Below are positions 30,656 to 40,986 of a DNA stretch of 64,000 bases, one piece after another (position 1 is the stretch's first letter; every line of letters starts with the position of its first letter). A program made the position numbers and the translations under genes. The stretch spans positions 310,001 to 374,000 of the forward strand of contig NZ_FMHI01000005.1 of the NCBI RefSeq assembly GCF_900090145.1, read 5' to 3'. The notes below the pieces were generated by a model, which had not been told where the DNA came from, made no database searches, and was given only the letters and a program-made list of their open reading frames with translations. The stretch is from Streptomyces sp. WMMB 322 (GTDB lineage Bacteria; Actinomycetota; Actinomycetes; Streptomycetales; Streptomycetaceae).

Positions 30656-30903
30656 GCTCTAGCGCTTCACCTTCCGGGATCGGCTACCTGGGGTGATCCC
30701 GGGCATACCAATACCCCGGGACCGACGAGCCAGTCTACGATACGCGTCCCGCAAAGACGAATTCGGGTAGCCTCCCCGGCTCCGAAGATCGTTATGCGCC
30801 CGCCGGTGAAGTCGGCTCACACTCGCCGCCCGCAGCCATGGCAGCCGCCGGCCGCAGGGGCCCGAACACCAGGCCCGATCACCGGGCCCGCACCCGCGGC
30901 ACG
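30656..30903 (-). promoter_or_regulatory. infA upstream region with possible promoter
   Basis: 248 bp without a gene. On the minus strand TAGACT at about 30733-30738 resembles the streptomycete -10 element; the -35 position is poorly conserved. A dyad of CCCGGGGTATTGG and the following CCCGGGATC lies between it and infA. Confidence 0.45.
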
Positions 30904-31740
30904 TCAGGCGAGCGGATCGGGTGCCGCAGTGATGCCCAGCTCGGCGAGCTTCGCCTTGCCGCCGTCCGGCGCGGTCAGCACGAGCGGGCCCTCTTCGGTC
31001 AGGGCCACGGAGTGCTCCCAGTGGCTGGACCAGCTGCCGTCGTTCGTCTTGACCGTCCAGTCGTCCGACAGCACGTGCGTCTTGGACGTGCCCAGAGTCA
31101 CCATGGGCTCGATGGCCAGGCACAGCCCCGGCACCAGCTTCGGCCCGCGCCCGCGGCGCCGGTCGACATAGTTCAGCAGGTGGGGGTCCATGTGCATCTG
31201 GGAGCCGATGCCGTGCCCGCCGTAGTCCTCGACGATCCCGTACGAACCCGAGGCGGGCCGCGGCTGGCGCTTGATGCAGCCCTCGATCGACCGGGAGACG
31301 TCCACGAGCCGGTTGCCCTTGCGCACGGCGGCGATACCCGCCCACATGGACTCCTCGGTGACCCGGCTCAGCTCACGGAGCTCCGGCAAGTGGCCTTCGC
31401 CGACGAAGACGGTGAGCGCGGCGTCGCCGTGCCAGCCGTCGATGATCGCGCCGGCGTCGATGGAGAGAAGGTCGCCGTCCTTGAGGACGGTCTCCCTGTC
31501 GGGGATGCCGTGCACGACGATGTCGTTCACGGACGTGCAGATGTTGCCCGGGAAGCCGCCATAGCCAAGGAAGTTGGGCTTTGCTCCGTGATCGGCGAGG
31601 ACCTTGGCTGCGACCTCGTCCAGGTCCTTCGTGCTGGCCCCCGGGACGGCGGCCTCACGGCAGGCCTTGTGCATCGCCGCCACGACAAGGCCCGCCTCGC
31701 GCATCTTCGCGATCTGCTCCGGGGTCTTGATCTCCACCAT
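30904..31740 (-). CDS. map: Methionine aminopeptidase, type I
   Basis: 278 residues; removes the initiator methionine from nascent proteins. The metal-binding residues appear in order in SIDAGAIIDGWHGDAAL, HGIGSQMHMDP, EPMV and SVALTEEGPLVLT. VNDIVVHGIP is a family marker. It lies between adk and infA, the usual place. Confidence 0.97.
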   Translation of the reverse strand: MVEIKTPEQIAKMREAGLVVAAMHKACREAAVPGASTKDLDEVAAKVLADHGAKPNFLGYGGFPGNICTSVNDIVVHGIPDRETVLKDGDLLSIDAGAIIDGWHGDAALTVFVGEGHLPELRELSRVTEESMWAGIAAVRKGNRLVDVSRSIEGCIKRQPRPASGSYGIVEDYGGHGIGSQMHMDPHLLNYVDRRRGRGPKLVPGLCLAIEPMVTLGTSKTHVLSDDWTVKTNDGSWSSHWEHSVALTEEGPLVLTAPDGGKAKLAELGITAAPDPLA

Positions 31741-31851
31741 GCGGCGGTGCCTTCCTCGACGGGTGCTGAGGGAATGTGCTCACGGCCGGCGCACCGGCTC
31801 GGGGTCGTACGCGGGGAGACCCCCGCTTCAATCAGTGTGCCGTACAAGCCT

Positions 31852-31885
31852 GCGGCCGCGGACCCTTCCCGGGTACCGCGGCCGC
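31852..31885 (-). terminator. Hairpin between adk and map
   Basis: GCGGCCGCGG (31852-31861) and CCGCGGCCGC (31876-31885) form a perfect 10-bp stem 30 nt after the adk stop codon. It may terminate or attenuate transcription into map. Confidence 0.65.
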
Positions 31886-31914
31886 GGACGAAGCCGGATA
31901 CGGAACGCTCTCAG

Positions 31915-32583
31915 TCAGTCGGCGACCGAGTCCTTCGCAGCGTCGAGGGCCTGCATCGAACGCTCGGTGACCTCGCTCACCTCGCCCAGCGCCGAAATGG
32001 TGGTGACGAGGTCCTGACGCTTGTAGTGGTCGATGATCGGCTCGGTCTCGCTGTGGTACACCGCCAGCCGCTTGCGGACGGTCTCCTCGCGGTCGTCGTC
32101 ACGCTGATACAGCTCGCCGCCGCACGCGTCGCACACGCCCTCCTGCTGCGGGGGGCTGTACTCCGCGTGGAAGACGTGGCTGCTGTCGTTGCGGCAGATG
32201 CGGCGGCCCGCGATCCGCTTGACGACTTCCTCCTCCGGGACCTCCAAGTCCAGCACGGCGTCGAGCCGTTGGCCCCGCTCCTCCAGGACCCCGTCCAACG
32301 CCTCCGCCTGAGCGATGTTCCGGGGGAAGCCGTCGAGCAGGAAGCCGTTCGCAGCGTCCGGCTCGTCCATCCTGTCCGTCGCCATGCCGATCGTGACCTC
32401 GTCGGGCACGAGCTGACCCGCCCGCATGTACTCCTGCGCCTGCTGCCCGAGCGGGGTGCCCTGGCTGATGTTCGCGCGGAAGATGTCGCCCGTGGAGATG
32501 TGCGGGATCGACAGGTTCTTGGACAGGAGCGCGGCCTGCGTTCCCTTGCCCGCGCCAGGCGGTCCGACGAGGACGATACGCAT
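31915..32583 (-). CDS. adk: Adenylate kinase with Cys-containing LID
   Basis: 222 residues, long form. The P-loop is GPPGAGKGT, the NMP-binding part DGFPRN. The LID holds C130, H136 and CDAC (C151, C154), consistent with a structural zinc. The ATG overlaps the secY stop codon by one base (TGATG), coupling the two. Confidence 0.98.
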   Translation of the reverse strand: MRIVLVGPPGAGKGTQAALLSKNLSIPHISTGDIFRANISQGTPLGQQAQEYMRAGQLVPDEVTIGMATDRMDEPDAANGFLLDGFPRNIAQAEALDGVLEERGQRLDAVLDLEVPEEEVVKRIAGRRICRNDSSHVFHAEYSPPQQEGVCDACGGELYQRDDDREETVRKRLAVYHSETEPIIDHYKRQDLVTTISALGEVSEVTERSMQALDAAKDSVAD

Positions 32584-33896
32584 CAGCGGAGGAACCCTTC
32601 GTAATTGCGCTGCTGAAGCTGGCTCTCGATCTGCTTCACGGTCTCGAGCCCGACGCCCACGATGATCAGAATACTCGTCCCGCCGAACGGGAAGTTCTGC
32701 TGAGCACCGAACGCGATCAGCGCGACGGTCGGCACCAGAGCGATCAACCCGAGATACAGGGACCCCGGCCATGTGATGCGGTTCAGCACATAGCTCAGGT
32801 ATTCCGCAGTGGGCCGACCTGCCCGGATGCCCGGGATGAAGCCACCATACTTCTTCATGTTGTCGGCGACTTCTTCGGGGTTGAAGGAGATCGCCACGTA
32901 GAAGAACGCGAAGAAGACGATCAGCACGAAGTAGGTGACGATGTAGATCGGGTGGTCACCCTTCACGAAGTGCGCCTGGATCCACTCCGCCCAGCCCGCC
33001 TGCGAACCGCTGAACTGAACGATGAGCGCGGGGATGTAGAGCAGCGAGGACGCGAAGATGACGGGAATCACACCGGCCTGATTGACCTTCAGCGGAATGT
33101 AGGTCGAAGTGCCGCCGTAGCTGCGGCGCCCGATCATCCGCTTCGCGTACTGCACGGGCACGCGACGCTGCGCCTGCTCGACCAGCACCACCAGGGCAAC
33201 CATCGCGAGACCGCTGATGATCACCGCACCGAACTCGATCCAGCCGTCGGCGAGTTTGCCCTGCTTCTTGATGGCCCACAGCGCGCCGGGGAAACCGGCG
33301 GCGATCGAGATGAACATCAGGATCGACATGCCGTTGCCGATACCGCGGTCGGTGATGAGCTCGCCGAGCCACATGATGAACGCGGTGCCCGCCGTCATGC
33401 AGATGACCATCGTGACGGTGGTGAAGATCGACTGGTCCGGGATGATCTGGTCGCGGACCTGGCACTGGGGGAAGAGGGTGCCGCTGCGGGCGGTGGCCAC
33501 GAGACCGGTTGCCTGGAGAATCGCGAGCGCGACCGTCAGATAACGCGTGTACTGCGTGATCTTGGCCTGCCCCGCCTGGCCCTCCTTCTTCAGCGCCTCG
33601 AGCCGCGGAATGACCACGACCAGCAGCTGAAGAATGATGCTCGCGGTGATGTACGGCATGATGCCGAGCGCGAAAATCGTCAGCTGCAGCAGTGCGCCAC
33701 CGCTGAACATGTTCACCAGCCCGAAGAGACCCTGGCTCCCCTTGGCCTCGTTCATGCACTGGTTGACGTTCTCAAAGCTGACACCCGGCACCGGAATGTG
33801 CTGCCCCAAGCGGAAGAGCACCACGATGCCGAGCGTGAACAACAGCTTCTTTCGCAGGTCGGGCGTCTGGAACGCCCGGGCGAACGCGGTGAGCAC
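32583..33896 (-). CDS. secY: Protein translocase subunit SecY
   Basis: 437 residues, ten transmembrane helices, the channel of the Sec translocon. The conserved [16 protein letters not shown] and [17 protein letters not shown] segments are present. GTG at 33894-33896 has AGGAGG upstream; 19 further codons are open upstream but unlikely to be used. A terminator separates it from rplO, so secY-adk should have its own promoter in 33897-34008. Confidence 0.98.
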   Translation of the reverse strand: MLTAFARAFQTPDLRKKLLFTLGIVVLFRLGQHIPVPGVSFENVNQCMNEAKGSQGLFGLVNMFSGGALLQLTIFALGIMPYITASIILQLLVVVIPRLEALKKEGQAGQAKITQYTRYLTVALAILQATGLVATARSGTLFPQCQVRDQIIPDQSIFTTVTMVICMTAGTAFIMWLGELITDRGIGNGMSILMFISIAAGFPGALWAIKKQGKLADGWIEFGAVIISGLAMVALVVLVEQAQRRVPVQYAKRMIGRRSYGGTSTYIPLKVNQAGVIPVIFASSLLYIPALIVQFSGSQAGWAEWIQAHFVKGDHPIYIVTYFVLIVFFAFFYVAISFNPEEVADNMKKYGGFIPGIRAGRPTAEYLSYVLNRITWPGSLYLGLIALVPTVALIAFGAQQNFPFGGTSILIIVGVGLETVKQIESQLQQRNYEGFLR

Positions 33897-34008
33897 GGTG
33901 CCTCCTGCGCCCCCCGCGTCGCGCGCGAGAGGTGATGGTCTTGGGGTCGACAAATACCAACAGTGCCCGCCACCTTACCGGCGACGGTGCCCGCCGTGGA
34001 ACGACGGA

Positions 34009-34037
34009 CCGGGGACGTCCCGTTGGGACGTCCCCGG
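34009..34037 (-). terminator. Strong terminator between rplO and secY
   Basis: A perfect 13-bp stem, CCGGGGACGTCCC (34009-34021) and GGGACGTCCCCGG (34025-34037), with a 3-nt loop, 18 nt after the rplO stop codon. It divides the spc cluster. Confidence 0.85.
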
Positions 34038-34054
34038 CCAGTCAGTCAACGAAC

Positions 34055-34519
34055 TCAGCCGAGCTCGGTGACGGTGCCGCCGGCAGCGGTGATCTTCTCC
34101 TTGGCGGAGCCGGAGACCTTGTTGACGGTCACCGTCAGAGCCACGGAGATCTCGCCGGTGCCGAGCACCTTGACGAGCTCGTTCTTGCGAACGGCGCCCT
34201 TGGCGACCAGGTCGGCCACCGTGACCTCGCCCCCCTTGGGGTACAGCTCGGCCAGCTTGTCCAGGTTCACGACCTGGAACTGCTTGTGGGCAGGGTTACG
34301 GAAACCCCTGAGCTTGGGCAGCCGCATGTGCAGCGGCATCTGCCCGCCCTCGAAGTTCTCCGGAACCTGGTAACGGGCCTTGGTGCCCTTGGTGCCGCGT
34401 CCGGCCGTCTTGCCCTTCGACGCCTCGCCGCGACCCACGCGGGTCTTGGCGGTCTTGGCGCCCGGGGCCGGCCGGAGGTTGTGGACCTTCAGCGGGTTGC
34501 TCTGCGAAGAGTCAGCCAT
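34055..34519 (-). CDS. rplO: 50S ribosomal protein L15
   Basis: 154 residues; [23 protein letters not shown] and the GxKGxKAR region are the rRNA-binding N-terminus; [18 protein letters not shown] is the signature. Last gene before the terminator; 1 nt separates it from rpmD. Confidence 0.99.
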   Translation of the reverse strand: MADSSQSNPLKVHNLRPAPGAKTAKTRVGRGEASKGKTAGRGTKGTKARYQVPENFEGGQMPLHMRLPKLRGFRNPAHKQFQVVNLDKLAELYPKGGEVTVADLVAKGAVRKNELVKVLGTGEISVALTVTVNKVSGSAKEKITAAGGTVTELG

Positions 34520-34520
34520 G

Positions 34521-34703
34521 TCAGTCGACCTCCTCGACCGTGATGAGGTGCCGCACGGTGTGCACCATGCCGCGCACCTCGGGACGGTCCTCACGTACGG
34601 AGACGTCGCGGACCCTCTTCAGACCGAGCGTCCGCAGCGTGTCCCGGTGGTTCTGCTTCGTACCGATGACGGAACGCGTCTGCGTGATCTTCAAGCGAGC
34701 CAT
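34521..34703 (-). CDS. rpmD: 50S ribosomal protein L30
   Basis: 60 residues ([22 protein letters not shown]...). The ATG overlaps the rpsE stop by one base. Confidence 0.99.
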   Translation of the reverse strand: MARLKITQTRSVIGTKQNHRDTLRTLGLKRVRDVSVREDRPEVRGMVHTVRHLITVEEVD

Positions 34704-35305
34704 TACGCACTCACCCCGGCACGGGCCCGCAGCAGAGCGGCGGGCGCCACGTCCTCGAGCGGCAGGCCACGGCGGGCGGCGATCTCCTCGGGGCGCTGAA
34801 GGCCCTGCAGAGCCGCACGCGTGGCGTGCACGATGTTGATCGGGTTCGACGAACCGAGCGACTTGCTCAGCACGTCGTGGATGCCCGCGCACTCCAGCAC
34901 GGCGCGCACCGGGCCACCGGCGATCACACCGGTACCGGGCGAAGCCGGCTTGAGCAGCACGACGCCCGCGGCTTCCTCACCCTGGATCGGGTGCGGAATG
35001 GTGCCCTGGATGCGGGGGACCTTGAAGAAGTGCTTCTTGGCCTCCTCGACGCCCTTGGCGATGGCGGCCGGCACCTCCTTGGCCTTGCCGTATCCGACGC
35101 CCACGGTGCCGTCACCGTCGCCCACCACGACCAGCGCGGTGAAGCTGAAGCGACGACCACCCTTCACAACCTTGGCCACGCGGTTGATCGCGACGACGCG
35201 CTCAACGTACGCGGTCTTCTCGGCGGCGGCGCCGCCGTCCCGGCCCTTGCGGTCCCGACGCTCGCCGCCACCGGCGCCGCCACCGCGGCGCTGGGGTCCA
35301 GCCAT
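34703..35305 (-). CDS. rpsE: 30S ribosomal protein S5
   Basis: 200 residues. A Gly/Arg-rich N-terminal tail precedes the double-stranded RNA-binding part ([19 protein letters not shown]) and the SVSGRL-type region here reading [15 protein letters not shown]. It contributes to decoding accuracy. 43 nt after rplR. Confidence 0.99.
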   Translation of the reverse strand: MAGPQRRGGGAGGGERRDRKGRDGGAAAEKTAYVERVVAINRVAKVVKGGRRFSFTALVVVGDGDGTVGVGYGKAKEVPAAIAKGVEEAKKHFFKVPRIQGTIPHPIQGEEAAGVVLLKPASPGTGVIAGGPVRAVLECAGIHDVLSKSLGSSNPINIVHATRAALQGLQRPEEIAARRGLPLEDVAPAALLRARAGVSA

Positions 35306-35348
35306 TGGAATTACCTCTCTCGTTTACGTCCGCTCAGCGTGGACCGGC

Positions 35349-35732
35349 TCAGAACCTGAGCCCGGCTTCTCGGGCGGCGTCCGCGAGGGCGGCGATGCGC
35401 CCCGCGTACCTGTTGCCACCGCGGTCGAACACGACGGCCTCGACGCCCGCGGCCTTGGCACGCTCGGCGACCAGTGCACCGACCTGCTTGGCCTGCGCGC
35501 TCTTGTCGCCGTCACCGCCGCGGATCGACGCGTCCAGCGACGAGGCCGAGGCCAGCGTGTGGCCCGCCAGGTCGTCCACGACCTGGGCGACCATGTGGCG
35601 GTTCGAGCGCGTCACCACAAGACGGGGACGGGCGGGGGTGCCCGAGACCTTCTTGCGGATGCGGATGTGACGGCGCTTGGCGGCGGCGCGCTTGTAGGCG
35701 TCGCCCTTAGCGATCTTCACGCCGTATGCCAT
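35349..35732 (-). CDS. rplR: 50S ribosomal protein L18
   Basis: 127 residues, 5S rRNA binder: [20 protein letters not shown] at the N-terminus and [23 protein letters not shown] at the C-terminus. 3 nt after rplF. Confidence 0.99.
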   Translation of the reverse strand: MAYGVKIAKGDAYKRAAAKRRHIRIRKKVSGTPARPRLVVTRSNRHMVAQVVDDLAGHTLASASSLDASIRGGDGDKSAQAKQVGALVAERAKAAGVEAVVFDRGGNRYAGRIAALADAAREAGLRF

Positions 35733-35735
35733 GGC

Positions 35736-36275
35736 TTACTTACCAGCCTTTCCGACCTTGCGGCGGATGGTCTCGCCCGCGTACTTCACGCCCTTGGCCT
35801 TGTACGGGTCCGGGCGGCGCAGCTTGCGGATGTTGGCGGCGACCTCGCCGACCTTCTGCTTGTCGATGCCCTCGACCGAGAACTTGGTCGGCGACTCGAC
35901 CTTGAACGAGATGCCCTCCGGCGCCTCGACCAGGATCGGGTGGCTGTAGCCCAGCGAGAACTCCAGGTTGGAGCCCTTGGCCTGGACGCGGTAACCCACG
36001 CCGCTGATCTCGAGGTTCTTGGTGAATCCCGTGGTCACGCCAGTGATCATGTTCGCCACCAGCGTGCGGGACAGACCGTGCAGGGCCTTGTTCCGGCTCT
36101 CGTCGTTGGGACGGGAGACGACCAGCGCGCCGTCCTCGCCCTTCACGATCTCGATGGGCGCGGCGACGGTGTGCGAAAGGGAACCCTTGGGACCCTTCAC
36201 GGCGACCGCCCGGCCATCGATGGTGACGTCCACACCGGCGGGAACCTGGATGGGGAGCTTGCCGATACGCGACAT
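35736..36275 (-). CDS. rplF: 50S ribosomal protein L6
   Basis: 179 residues, [17 protein letters not shown] to the C-terminal signature [16 protein letters not shown]. Two homologous L6 folds. 23 nt after rpsH. Confidence 0.99.
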   Translation of the reverse strand: MSRIGKLPIQVPAGVDVTIDGRAVAVKGPKGSLSHTVAAPIEIVKGEDGALVVSRPNDESRNKALHGLSRTLVANMITGVTTGFTKNLEISGVGYRVQAKGSNLEFSLGYSHPILVEAPEGISFKVESPTKFSVEGIDKQKVGEVAANIRKLRRPDPYKAKGVKYAGETIRRKVGKAGK

Positions 36276-36298
36276 TGCTTTACCTCCGTTCCCTTCCG

Positions 36299-36697
36299 TT
36301 ACCAGACGTAGGCGAGGACTTCCCCGCCCACGCCCTTCTTCTGTGCCTGCTGGCCGGTGAGCAGCCCGTGGGAAGTGGAGATGATCGCCACTCCCAGGCC
36401 ACCGAGCACCCTGGGCAGGTTGGTGGACTTCGCGTAGACCCGCAGGCCCGGCTTCGAGATCCGCTTGATACCGGCGATCGAGCGCTCGCGGTTGGGGCCG
36501 AACTTCAGCTCGAGCACGAGGCTCTTGCCGACCTGGGCCTCCTCGGTCCTCCAGCCGGTGATGTAGCCCTCCTGCTGGAGAATCTCCGCGATGTGCGACT
36601 TGATCTTGCTGTGCGGCATCGCGACGGAGTCGTGGTACGCCGAGTTCGCGTTACGCAGACGCGTCAGCATGTCCGCGATCGGATCGGTCATTGTCAT
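36299..36697 (-). CDS. rpsH: 30S ribosomal protein S8
   Basis: 132 residues starting [18 protein letters not shown]; the C-terminal signature [26 protein letters not shown] is intact. It follows rpsN after an unusually long gap of 238 nt. Confidence 0.99.
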   Translation of the reverse strand: MTMTDPIADMLTRLRNANSAYHDSVAMPHSKIKSHIAEILQQEGYITGWRTEEAQVGKSLVLELKFGPNRERSIAGIKRISKPGLRVYAKSTNLPRVLGGLGVAIISTSHGLLTGQQAQKKGVGGEVLAYVW

Positions 36698-36935
36698 GTG
36701 ATGGCCTTCGGCCTCTCTCGCCGGGGTTTCCTGTATGCGCCCTCCTTCTCCCCGTACAGGGACAGGACAGGTGGGGCGCGGGGACCTACGGCGTAGTAAG
36801 ACGGTCACGGACGGCGGGCGGCCGACCGCACAGCCTCAGTGGCGTGCGGTGGACACCCGTCCGGCCTTGATGCTCTTACCGAGAGTCCTGGCTGGCCCGA
36901 ACCGCTCGCCCTCCTGACGAAGGGCGGGCGACGGG
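36698..36935. other. Long rpsN-rpsH intercistronic gap
   Basis: 238 nt inside an otherwise tightly packed operon. A small hairpin, CGCCCT and AGGGCG around an 8-nt loop (36907-36926), lies just after the rpsN stop. No ORF is supported. Confidence 0.55.
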
Positions 36936-37121
36936 TTACCAGGAGCTCTTGGTGACGCCCGGCAGCTCGCCACGGTGTGCCATCTGGCGAAGGCACACGC
37001 GGCACAGGCCGAACTTGCGGTAGACGGAGTGCGGACGGCCGCAGCGCTGGCAGCGCGTGTAAGCGCGGACAGCGAACTTCGGCTTACGGCTCGCCTTGGA
37101 GATCAGAGCCTTCTTAGCCAT
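36936..37121 (-). CDS. rpsN: 30S ribosomal protein S14, type Z
   Basis: 61 residues with [20 protein letters not shown]: four cysteines (24, 27, 40, 43) for zinc, the short type Z form. 2 nt after rplE. Confidence 0.99.
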   Translation of the reverse strand: MAKKALISKASRKPKFAVRAYTRCQRCGRPHSVYRKFGLCRVCLRQMAHRGELPGVTKSSW

Positions 37122-37123
37122 GG

Positions 37124-37684
37124 TCAGTTCTCCTTGAACGGGAAGCCGAGGTGACGAAGCAGGGCGCGCCCCTCGTCGTCGTTGGTCGCCGTGGTGACCA
37201 CGGTGATGTCCATGCCCCGGACCCGGTCGATCTTGTCCTGGTCGATCTCGTGGAACATGACCTGCTCCGTGAGACCGAAGGTGTAGTTGCCCCGCCCATC
37301 GAACTGCTTCGGCGACAGGCCGCGGAAGTCGCGGATGCGCGGCAGCGCGAGGGACAGCAGGCGGTCCAGGAACTCCCACATCCGGTCGCCGCGCAGCGTC
37401 ACGTGCGCGCCGATCGGCATGCCCTCGCGCAGCTTGAACTGCGCGATGGACTTGCGGGCCTTGGTCACCGCCGGCTTCTGGCCGGTGATCGTGGCGAGGT
37501 CCCGGATGGCACCGTCCATCAACTTGGAGTCGCGGGCGGCGTCGCCCACACCCATGTTGACCACGATCTTGGTGAGACCGGGAATCTGCATGACGTTCTC
37601 GTACTTGAACTCGTCCTGCAGCTTGCCCTTGATCTCGGAGCGGTAGCGCTGCTTGAGGCGCGGGGCTTCAGTCGTGGCAGTCAT
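37124..37684 (-). CDS. rplE: 50S ribosomal protein L5
   Basis: 186 residues, 5S rRNA binder and P-site tRNA contact. [13 protein letters not shown] and [18 protein letters not shown] are family motifs. The ATG overlaps the rplX stop by one base. Confidence 0.99.
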   Translation of the reverse strand: MTATTEAPRLKQRYRSEIKGKLQDEFKYENVMQIPGLTKIVVNMGVGDAARDSKLMDGAIRDLATITGQKPAVTKARKSIAQFKLREGMPIGAHVTLRGDRMWEFLDRLLSLALPRIRDFRGLSPKQFDGRGNYTFGLTEQVMFHEIDQDKIDRVRGMDITVVTTATNDDEGRALLRHLGFPFKEN

Positions 37685-38007
37685 CAGATGTCCTCACCGG
37701 TCCGCTTGGCAACGCGGATCTTGTTGCCGTCGTCATCGAAGCGGTACCCGACGCGGGTGACGACCTTCTTGCCGTCCTTCTCCACCACGAGCTGCACGTT
37801 GCTCACGTGGACCGGAGCCTCGGTCGTCACGATTCCGCCCGTCTTCGAACCACGAGCGGTCTGGCCGGCCTTGGTGTGCTTCTTGACCCGGTTGACACCC
37901 TCGACCAGGACTCGGTCCTCGCGGGGGTAGGCCACAATGACCTTGCCCTGCTTGCCCTTGTCCTTGCCGGTGATGACCTGGACCAGGTCGCCCTTCTTGA
38001 TCTTCAT
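37684..38007 (-). CDS. rplX: 50S ribosomal protein L24
   Basis: 107 residues from [20 protein letters not shown] (KOW motif), an assembly initiator. A GTG two codons upstream (38011-38013) overlaps the rplN stop as GTGA and could also be used; the ribosome site GGAGG is better spaced for the ATG. Confidence 0.98.
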   Translation of the reverse strand: MKIKKGDLVQVITGKDKGKQGKVIVAYPREDRVLVEGVNRVKKHTKAGQTARGSKTGGIVTTEAPVHVSNVQLVVEKDGKKVVTRVGYRFDDDGNKIRVAKRTGEDI

Positions 38008-38009
38008 GG

Positions 38010-38378
38010 TCACAGCACCTCCGGCGCGAGAGAGATGATCTTCATGAACTTCTTCTCGCGCAGTTCCCGGCCCACGGGGCCGAAGATGCGGGTGCCGCGG
38101 GGGTCACCGTCGTTCTTGAGGATGACCGCGGCGTTCTCGTCGAAGCGGATGTACGAGCCGTCGGGCCGGCGGCGCTCCTTCACGGTGCGCACGATGACGG
38201 CCTTGACGATGTCGCCCTTTTTCACGTTCCCGCCCGGGATCGCGTCCTTGACGGTAGCGACGACGACGTCACCGACGCCCGCGTAGCGCCGGCCCGAACC
38301 GCCGAGCACACGGATGGTGAGAATCTCTTTCGCACCCGTGTTGTCGGCGACGCGCAGCCGGGACTCCTGCTGGATCAC
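38010..38378 (-). CDS. rplN: 50S ribosomal protein L14
   Basis: 122 residues from a [24 protein letters not shown] to [16 protein letters not shown]. Located after a structured 129-nt gap following rpsQ. Confidence 0.99.
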   Translation of the reverse strand: MIQQESRLRVADNTGAKEILTIRVLGGSGRRYAGVGDVVVATVKDAIPGGNVKKGDIVKAVIVRTVKERRRPDGSYIRFDENAAVILKNDGDPRGTRIFGPVGRELREKKFMKIISLAPEVL

Positions 38379-38406
38379 GTCTATCTCCTGATCGTCTGCC
38401 GGTTCC

Positions 38407-38504
38407 CGGCAGGGTCACACCCTCAGGGGATGTGCCCTGCCGAGCCTGGCGGAACTGTCCTGGGGGTCCCCAGGCTGATTGCCAAGCCAATTCCGTTTCG
38501 GAAC
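38407..38504 (-). promoter_or_regulatory. Three successive hairpins between rpsQ and rplN
   Basis: Stems CGGCAGGG/CCCTGCCG (38407-38414, 38435-38442), AGCCTGG/CCAGGCT (38443-38449, 38470-38476) and ATTCCG/CGGAAC with a TTT loop (38490-38504). They fill almost all of the gap and may act in attenuation, processing or mRNA stability. Confidence 0.6.
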
Positions 38505-38507
38505 TGC

Positions 38508-38816
38508 TTACTTCGCCTTCTCAAGGACCTCGACGACGCGCCAGCGCTTGGTCGCGGACAGCGGCCGGGTCTCCATGAGGAGTACGCGGTCGCCGACCCC
38601 GGCGGCGTTCTGCTCGTCGTGCGCCTTGAGCTTGTTGGTACGGCGGATGACCTTGCCGTACAGCGCGTGCTTGACGCGGTCCTCGACGGCGACGACGACG
38701 GTCTTGTCCATCTTGTCGCTGACGACCAGACCCTCGCGGGTCTTGCGGAAACCGCGCTGCTGCGTGCCCACGGCGGAGCCGCTGTTGTCTGCTGTAGTCA
38801 CATTCGTCTCGCTCAT
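38508..38816 (-). CDS. rpsQ: 30S ribosomal protein S17
   Basis: 102 residues; OB fold with [22 protein letters not shown] and [26 protein letters not shown] overlaps the rpmC stop by one base. Confidence 0.99.
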   Translation of the reverse strand: MSETNVTTADNSGSAVGTQQRGFRKTREGLVVSDKMDKTVVVAVEDRVKHALYGKVIRRTNKLKAHDEQNAAGVGDRVLLMETRPLSATKRWRVVEVLEKAK

Positions 38817-39040
38817 CAGGCGCTCTCCACCGTCTCGATGCCCAGCTCACGCTCACGCATCAGGGTGTAGATCCGGGCGATGTCCTTGCGGACGGCCTTC
38901 AGCCGGCCGTGGTTCTCCAACTGCCCGGTCGCCGCCTGGAAGCGGAGGTTGAACAGCTCTTCCTTGGACTCGCGAAGCTTTCCGAGAAGCTCCTCGTCGC
39001 CCAGCTCACGCAGCTCGGAGGTCTTCGTCCCGGCCGCCAT
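38816..39040 (-). CDS. rpmC: 50S ribosomal protein L29
   Basis: 74 residues ([19 protein letters not shown]...[16 protein letters not shown]), near the exit tunnel. A GTG one codon upstream overlaps the rplP stop and is an alternative start. Confidence 0.98.
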   Translation of the reverse strand: MAAGTKTSELRELGDEELLGKLRESKEELFNLRFQAATGQLENHGRLKAVRKDIARIYTLMRERELGIETVESA

Positions 39041-39459
39041 CACGACTCACCTGCCTCGCGCCGAACGATCCGGCACTTCATCGGAAGCTTGTGGGCGGCG
39101 CGGGTGAGCGCCTCCTTGGCAATCTTCTCGTTCGGGTAGGACAGCTCGAACATCACGCGCCCCGGCTTGACGTTCGCGATCCACCACTCGGGAGAACCCT
39201 TGCCGGAACCCATGCGGGTCTCGGCGGGCTTCTTCGTCAGCGGACGGTCCGGGTAGATGTTGATCCAGACCTTGCCGCCACGCTTGATGTGACGAGTCAT
39301 GGAGATACGAGCTGCCTCGATCTGCCGGTTCGTCACATACGCGGCGGTCACGGCCTGAATGCCGTACTCACCGAACGAGACTTCGGTGCCACCCTTGGCC
39401 ATGCCCTTGCGCTTCGGGTGGTGCTGCTTACGGTGCTTGACCCTGCGCGGGATAAGCAT
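39040..39459 (-). CDS. rplP: 50S ribosomal protein L16
   Basis: 139 residues, [19 protein letters not shown] with [27 protein letters not shown]-type signature present. Organises the A-site region. 4 nt after rpsC. Confidence 0.99.
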   Translation of the reverse strand: MLIPRRVKHRKQHHPKRKGMAKGGTEVSFGEYGIQAVTAAYVTNRQIEAARISMTRHIKRGGKVWINIYPDRPLTKKPAETRMGSGKGSPEWWIANVKPGRVMFELSYPNEKIAKEALTRAAHKLPMKCRIVRREAGES

Positions 39460-39463
39460 GGCG

Positions 39464-40300
39464 TCAGCCCTCCTTCCCGGCAGCGCCGGGCTCTGCTGCC
39501 GCCGCGGCGGGCGTCACGCTCTCGACCTTGGGGGTCTCGGCGGAACCGCTCTGCTGCTGCGGCTTGCGGCCGCGGCCTCCGCGCTCGCCACCACGACGGG
39601 GACGGTCGCTGCCGCCACCGCGGGACGGGCGGTTGCCCGCACGGGCGGCGGCGTTCTCGGCGCGGACCTCGGCGATGTTCTTGACGTCACCCTTGTAGAT
39701 CCAGACCTTCACGCCGATGCGGCCGAAGGTGGTCCTGGCCTCGAAGAAGCCGTAGTCGACGTTCGCGCGGAGCGTGTGCAGGGGCACGCGGCCCTCGCGG
39801 TAGAACTCCGAGCGGGACATCTCGGCACCGCCGAGGCGGCCACCGCACTGGATCTTGATGCCCTTCGCGCCGGCCTTCATCGTGGTCTGCATGCTCTTGC
39901 GCATCGCACGGCGGAAGGAGACGCGGGAGGACAGCTGCTCGGCGACGGCCTGGGCCACCAGCTGCGCATCCGTCTCGGGGTTCTTGACCTCGAGGATGTT
40001 GAACTGGATCTGCTTGCCGGTCAGCTTCTCCAGGTTGCCCCGGAGCCTGTCGGCCTCGGCGCCGCGGCGGCCGATGACGATGCCGGGACGTGCTGTGTGC
40101 ACGTCGACTCGTACGCGGTCACGGGTGCGCTCGATCTCCACCTTGGAGATGCCGGCCCGCTCCATGCCCTGCGTGAGCATCTTGCGGATCGCGACGTCTT
40201 CCTTGATGTAGTCCTTGTAGAGCTTGTCGGCGTACCAGCGCGACTTGAAGTCGGTGGTGATGCCGAGGCGGAACCCGTGCGGGTTTACCTTCTGGCCCAT
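39464..40300 (-). CDS. rpsC: 30S ribosomal protein S3
   Basis: 278 residues: KH domain ([16 protein letters not shown]), the mRNA-entry helicase region, and a Gly/Arg- then Ala/Pro-rich C-terminal tail typical of actinobacteria. ATG overlaps the rplV stop by one base. Confidence 0.99.
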   Translation of the reverse strand: MGQKVNPHGFRLGITTDFKSRWYADKLYKDYIKEDVAIRKMLTQGMERAGISKVEIERTRDRVRVDVHTARPGIVIGRRGAEADRLRGNLEKLTGKQIQFNILEVKNPETDAQLVAQAVAEQLSSRVSFRRAMRKSMQTTMKAGAKGIKIQCGGRLGGAEMSRSEFYREGRVPLHTLRANVDYGFFEARTTFGRIGVKVWIYKGDVKNIAEVRAENAAARAGNRPSRGGGSDRPRRGGERGGRGRKPQQQSGSAETPKVESVTPAAAAAEPGAAGKEG

Positions 40301-40647
40301 TACCGGGTTCCTTCCTTGCTGCTCACGACCACTGTGATGTGGCTCGTCCGCTTGCGAATCCGGTAGGCGCGGCCCTGGGCACGCGGACGGAAACGCTTCA
40401 GGGTCGGGCCCTCGTCGACGTACGCCTCGGAGATGAAGAGGCTGTCGGCGTCGGTGTGGTCGTAGTTGTGTGCGGCGTTGGCGATGGCGCTGTCCAGCAC
40501 CTTGCCCACCGGCACGCTCGCGGCCTGCGGGGCGAAGCGCAGGACCGCCTGAGCCTCCGTGGCAGGCAAGCCACGGACAAGGTCCACCACCCGGCGGGCC
40601 TTCATGGGCGTGACGCGCACATAGCGCGCGGAGGCCCTGGCTTCCAT
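40300..40647 (-). CDS. rplV: 50S ribosomal protein L22
   Basis: 115 residues ([23 protein letters not shown]...). The tunnel-lining beta hairpin is present. The frame extends eight codons upstream (MTDTEGTT), but the chosen ATG is the family start. Confidence 0.98.
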   Translation of the reverse strand: MEARASARYVRVTPMKARRVVDLVRGLPATEAQAVLRFAPQAASVPVGKVLDSAIANAAHNYDHTDADSLFISEAYVDEGPTLKRFRPRAQGRAYRIRKRTSHITVVVSSKEGTR

Positions 40648-40690
40648 GGTTGTCCCTTCGGTGTCAGTCATAGGTCTTCACACCCGCCCA

Positions 40691-40972
40691 TCAGCGACGA
40701 CGCGACTTGCGGTCGTCCTTGACGTGGCCGCGGAAGGTGCGGGTCGGCGCGAACTCGCCGAGCTTGTGGCCGACCATCGACTCGGTGACGAACACCGGGA
40801 CGTGCTTGCGGCCGTCGTGCACCGCGATCGTGTGGCCGAGCATGGCCGGGACGATCATCGAGCGGCGGGACCAGGTCTTGATGACGTTCTTGGAGCCTGC
40901 GTCGTTCTGCGCGTCCACCTTCTTGATCAGGTGGTCGTCGACGAAGGGCCCCTTCTTGAGACTGCGCGGCAT
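40691..40972 (-). CDS. rpsS: 30S ribosomal protein S19
   Basis: 93 residues, [20 protein letters not shown], and the signature [19 protein letters not shown]. 14 nt after rplB. Confidence 0.99.
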   Translation of the reverse strand: MPRSLKKGPFVDDHLIKKVDAQNDAGSKNVIKTWSRRSMIVPAMLGHTIAVHDGRKHVPVFVTESMVGHKLGEFAPTRTFRGHVKDDRKSRRR

Positions 40973-40986
40973 CTAAAACCCGCCTC

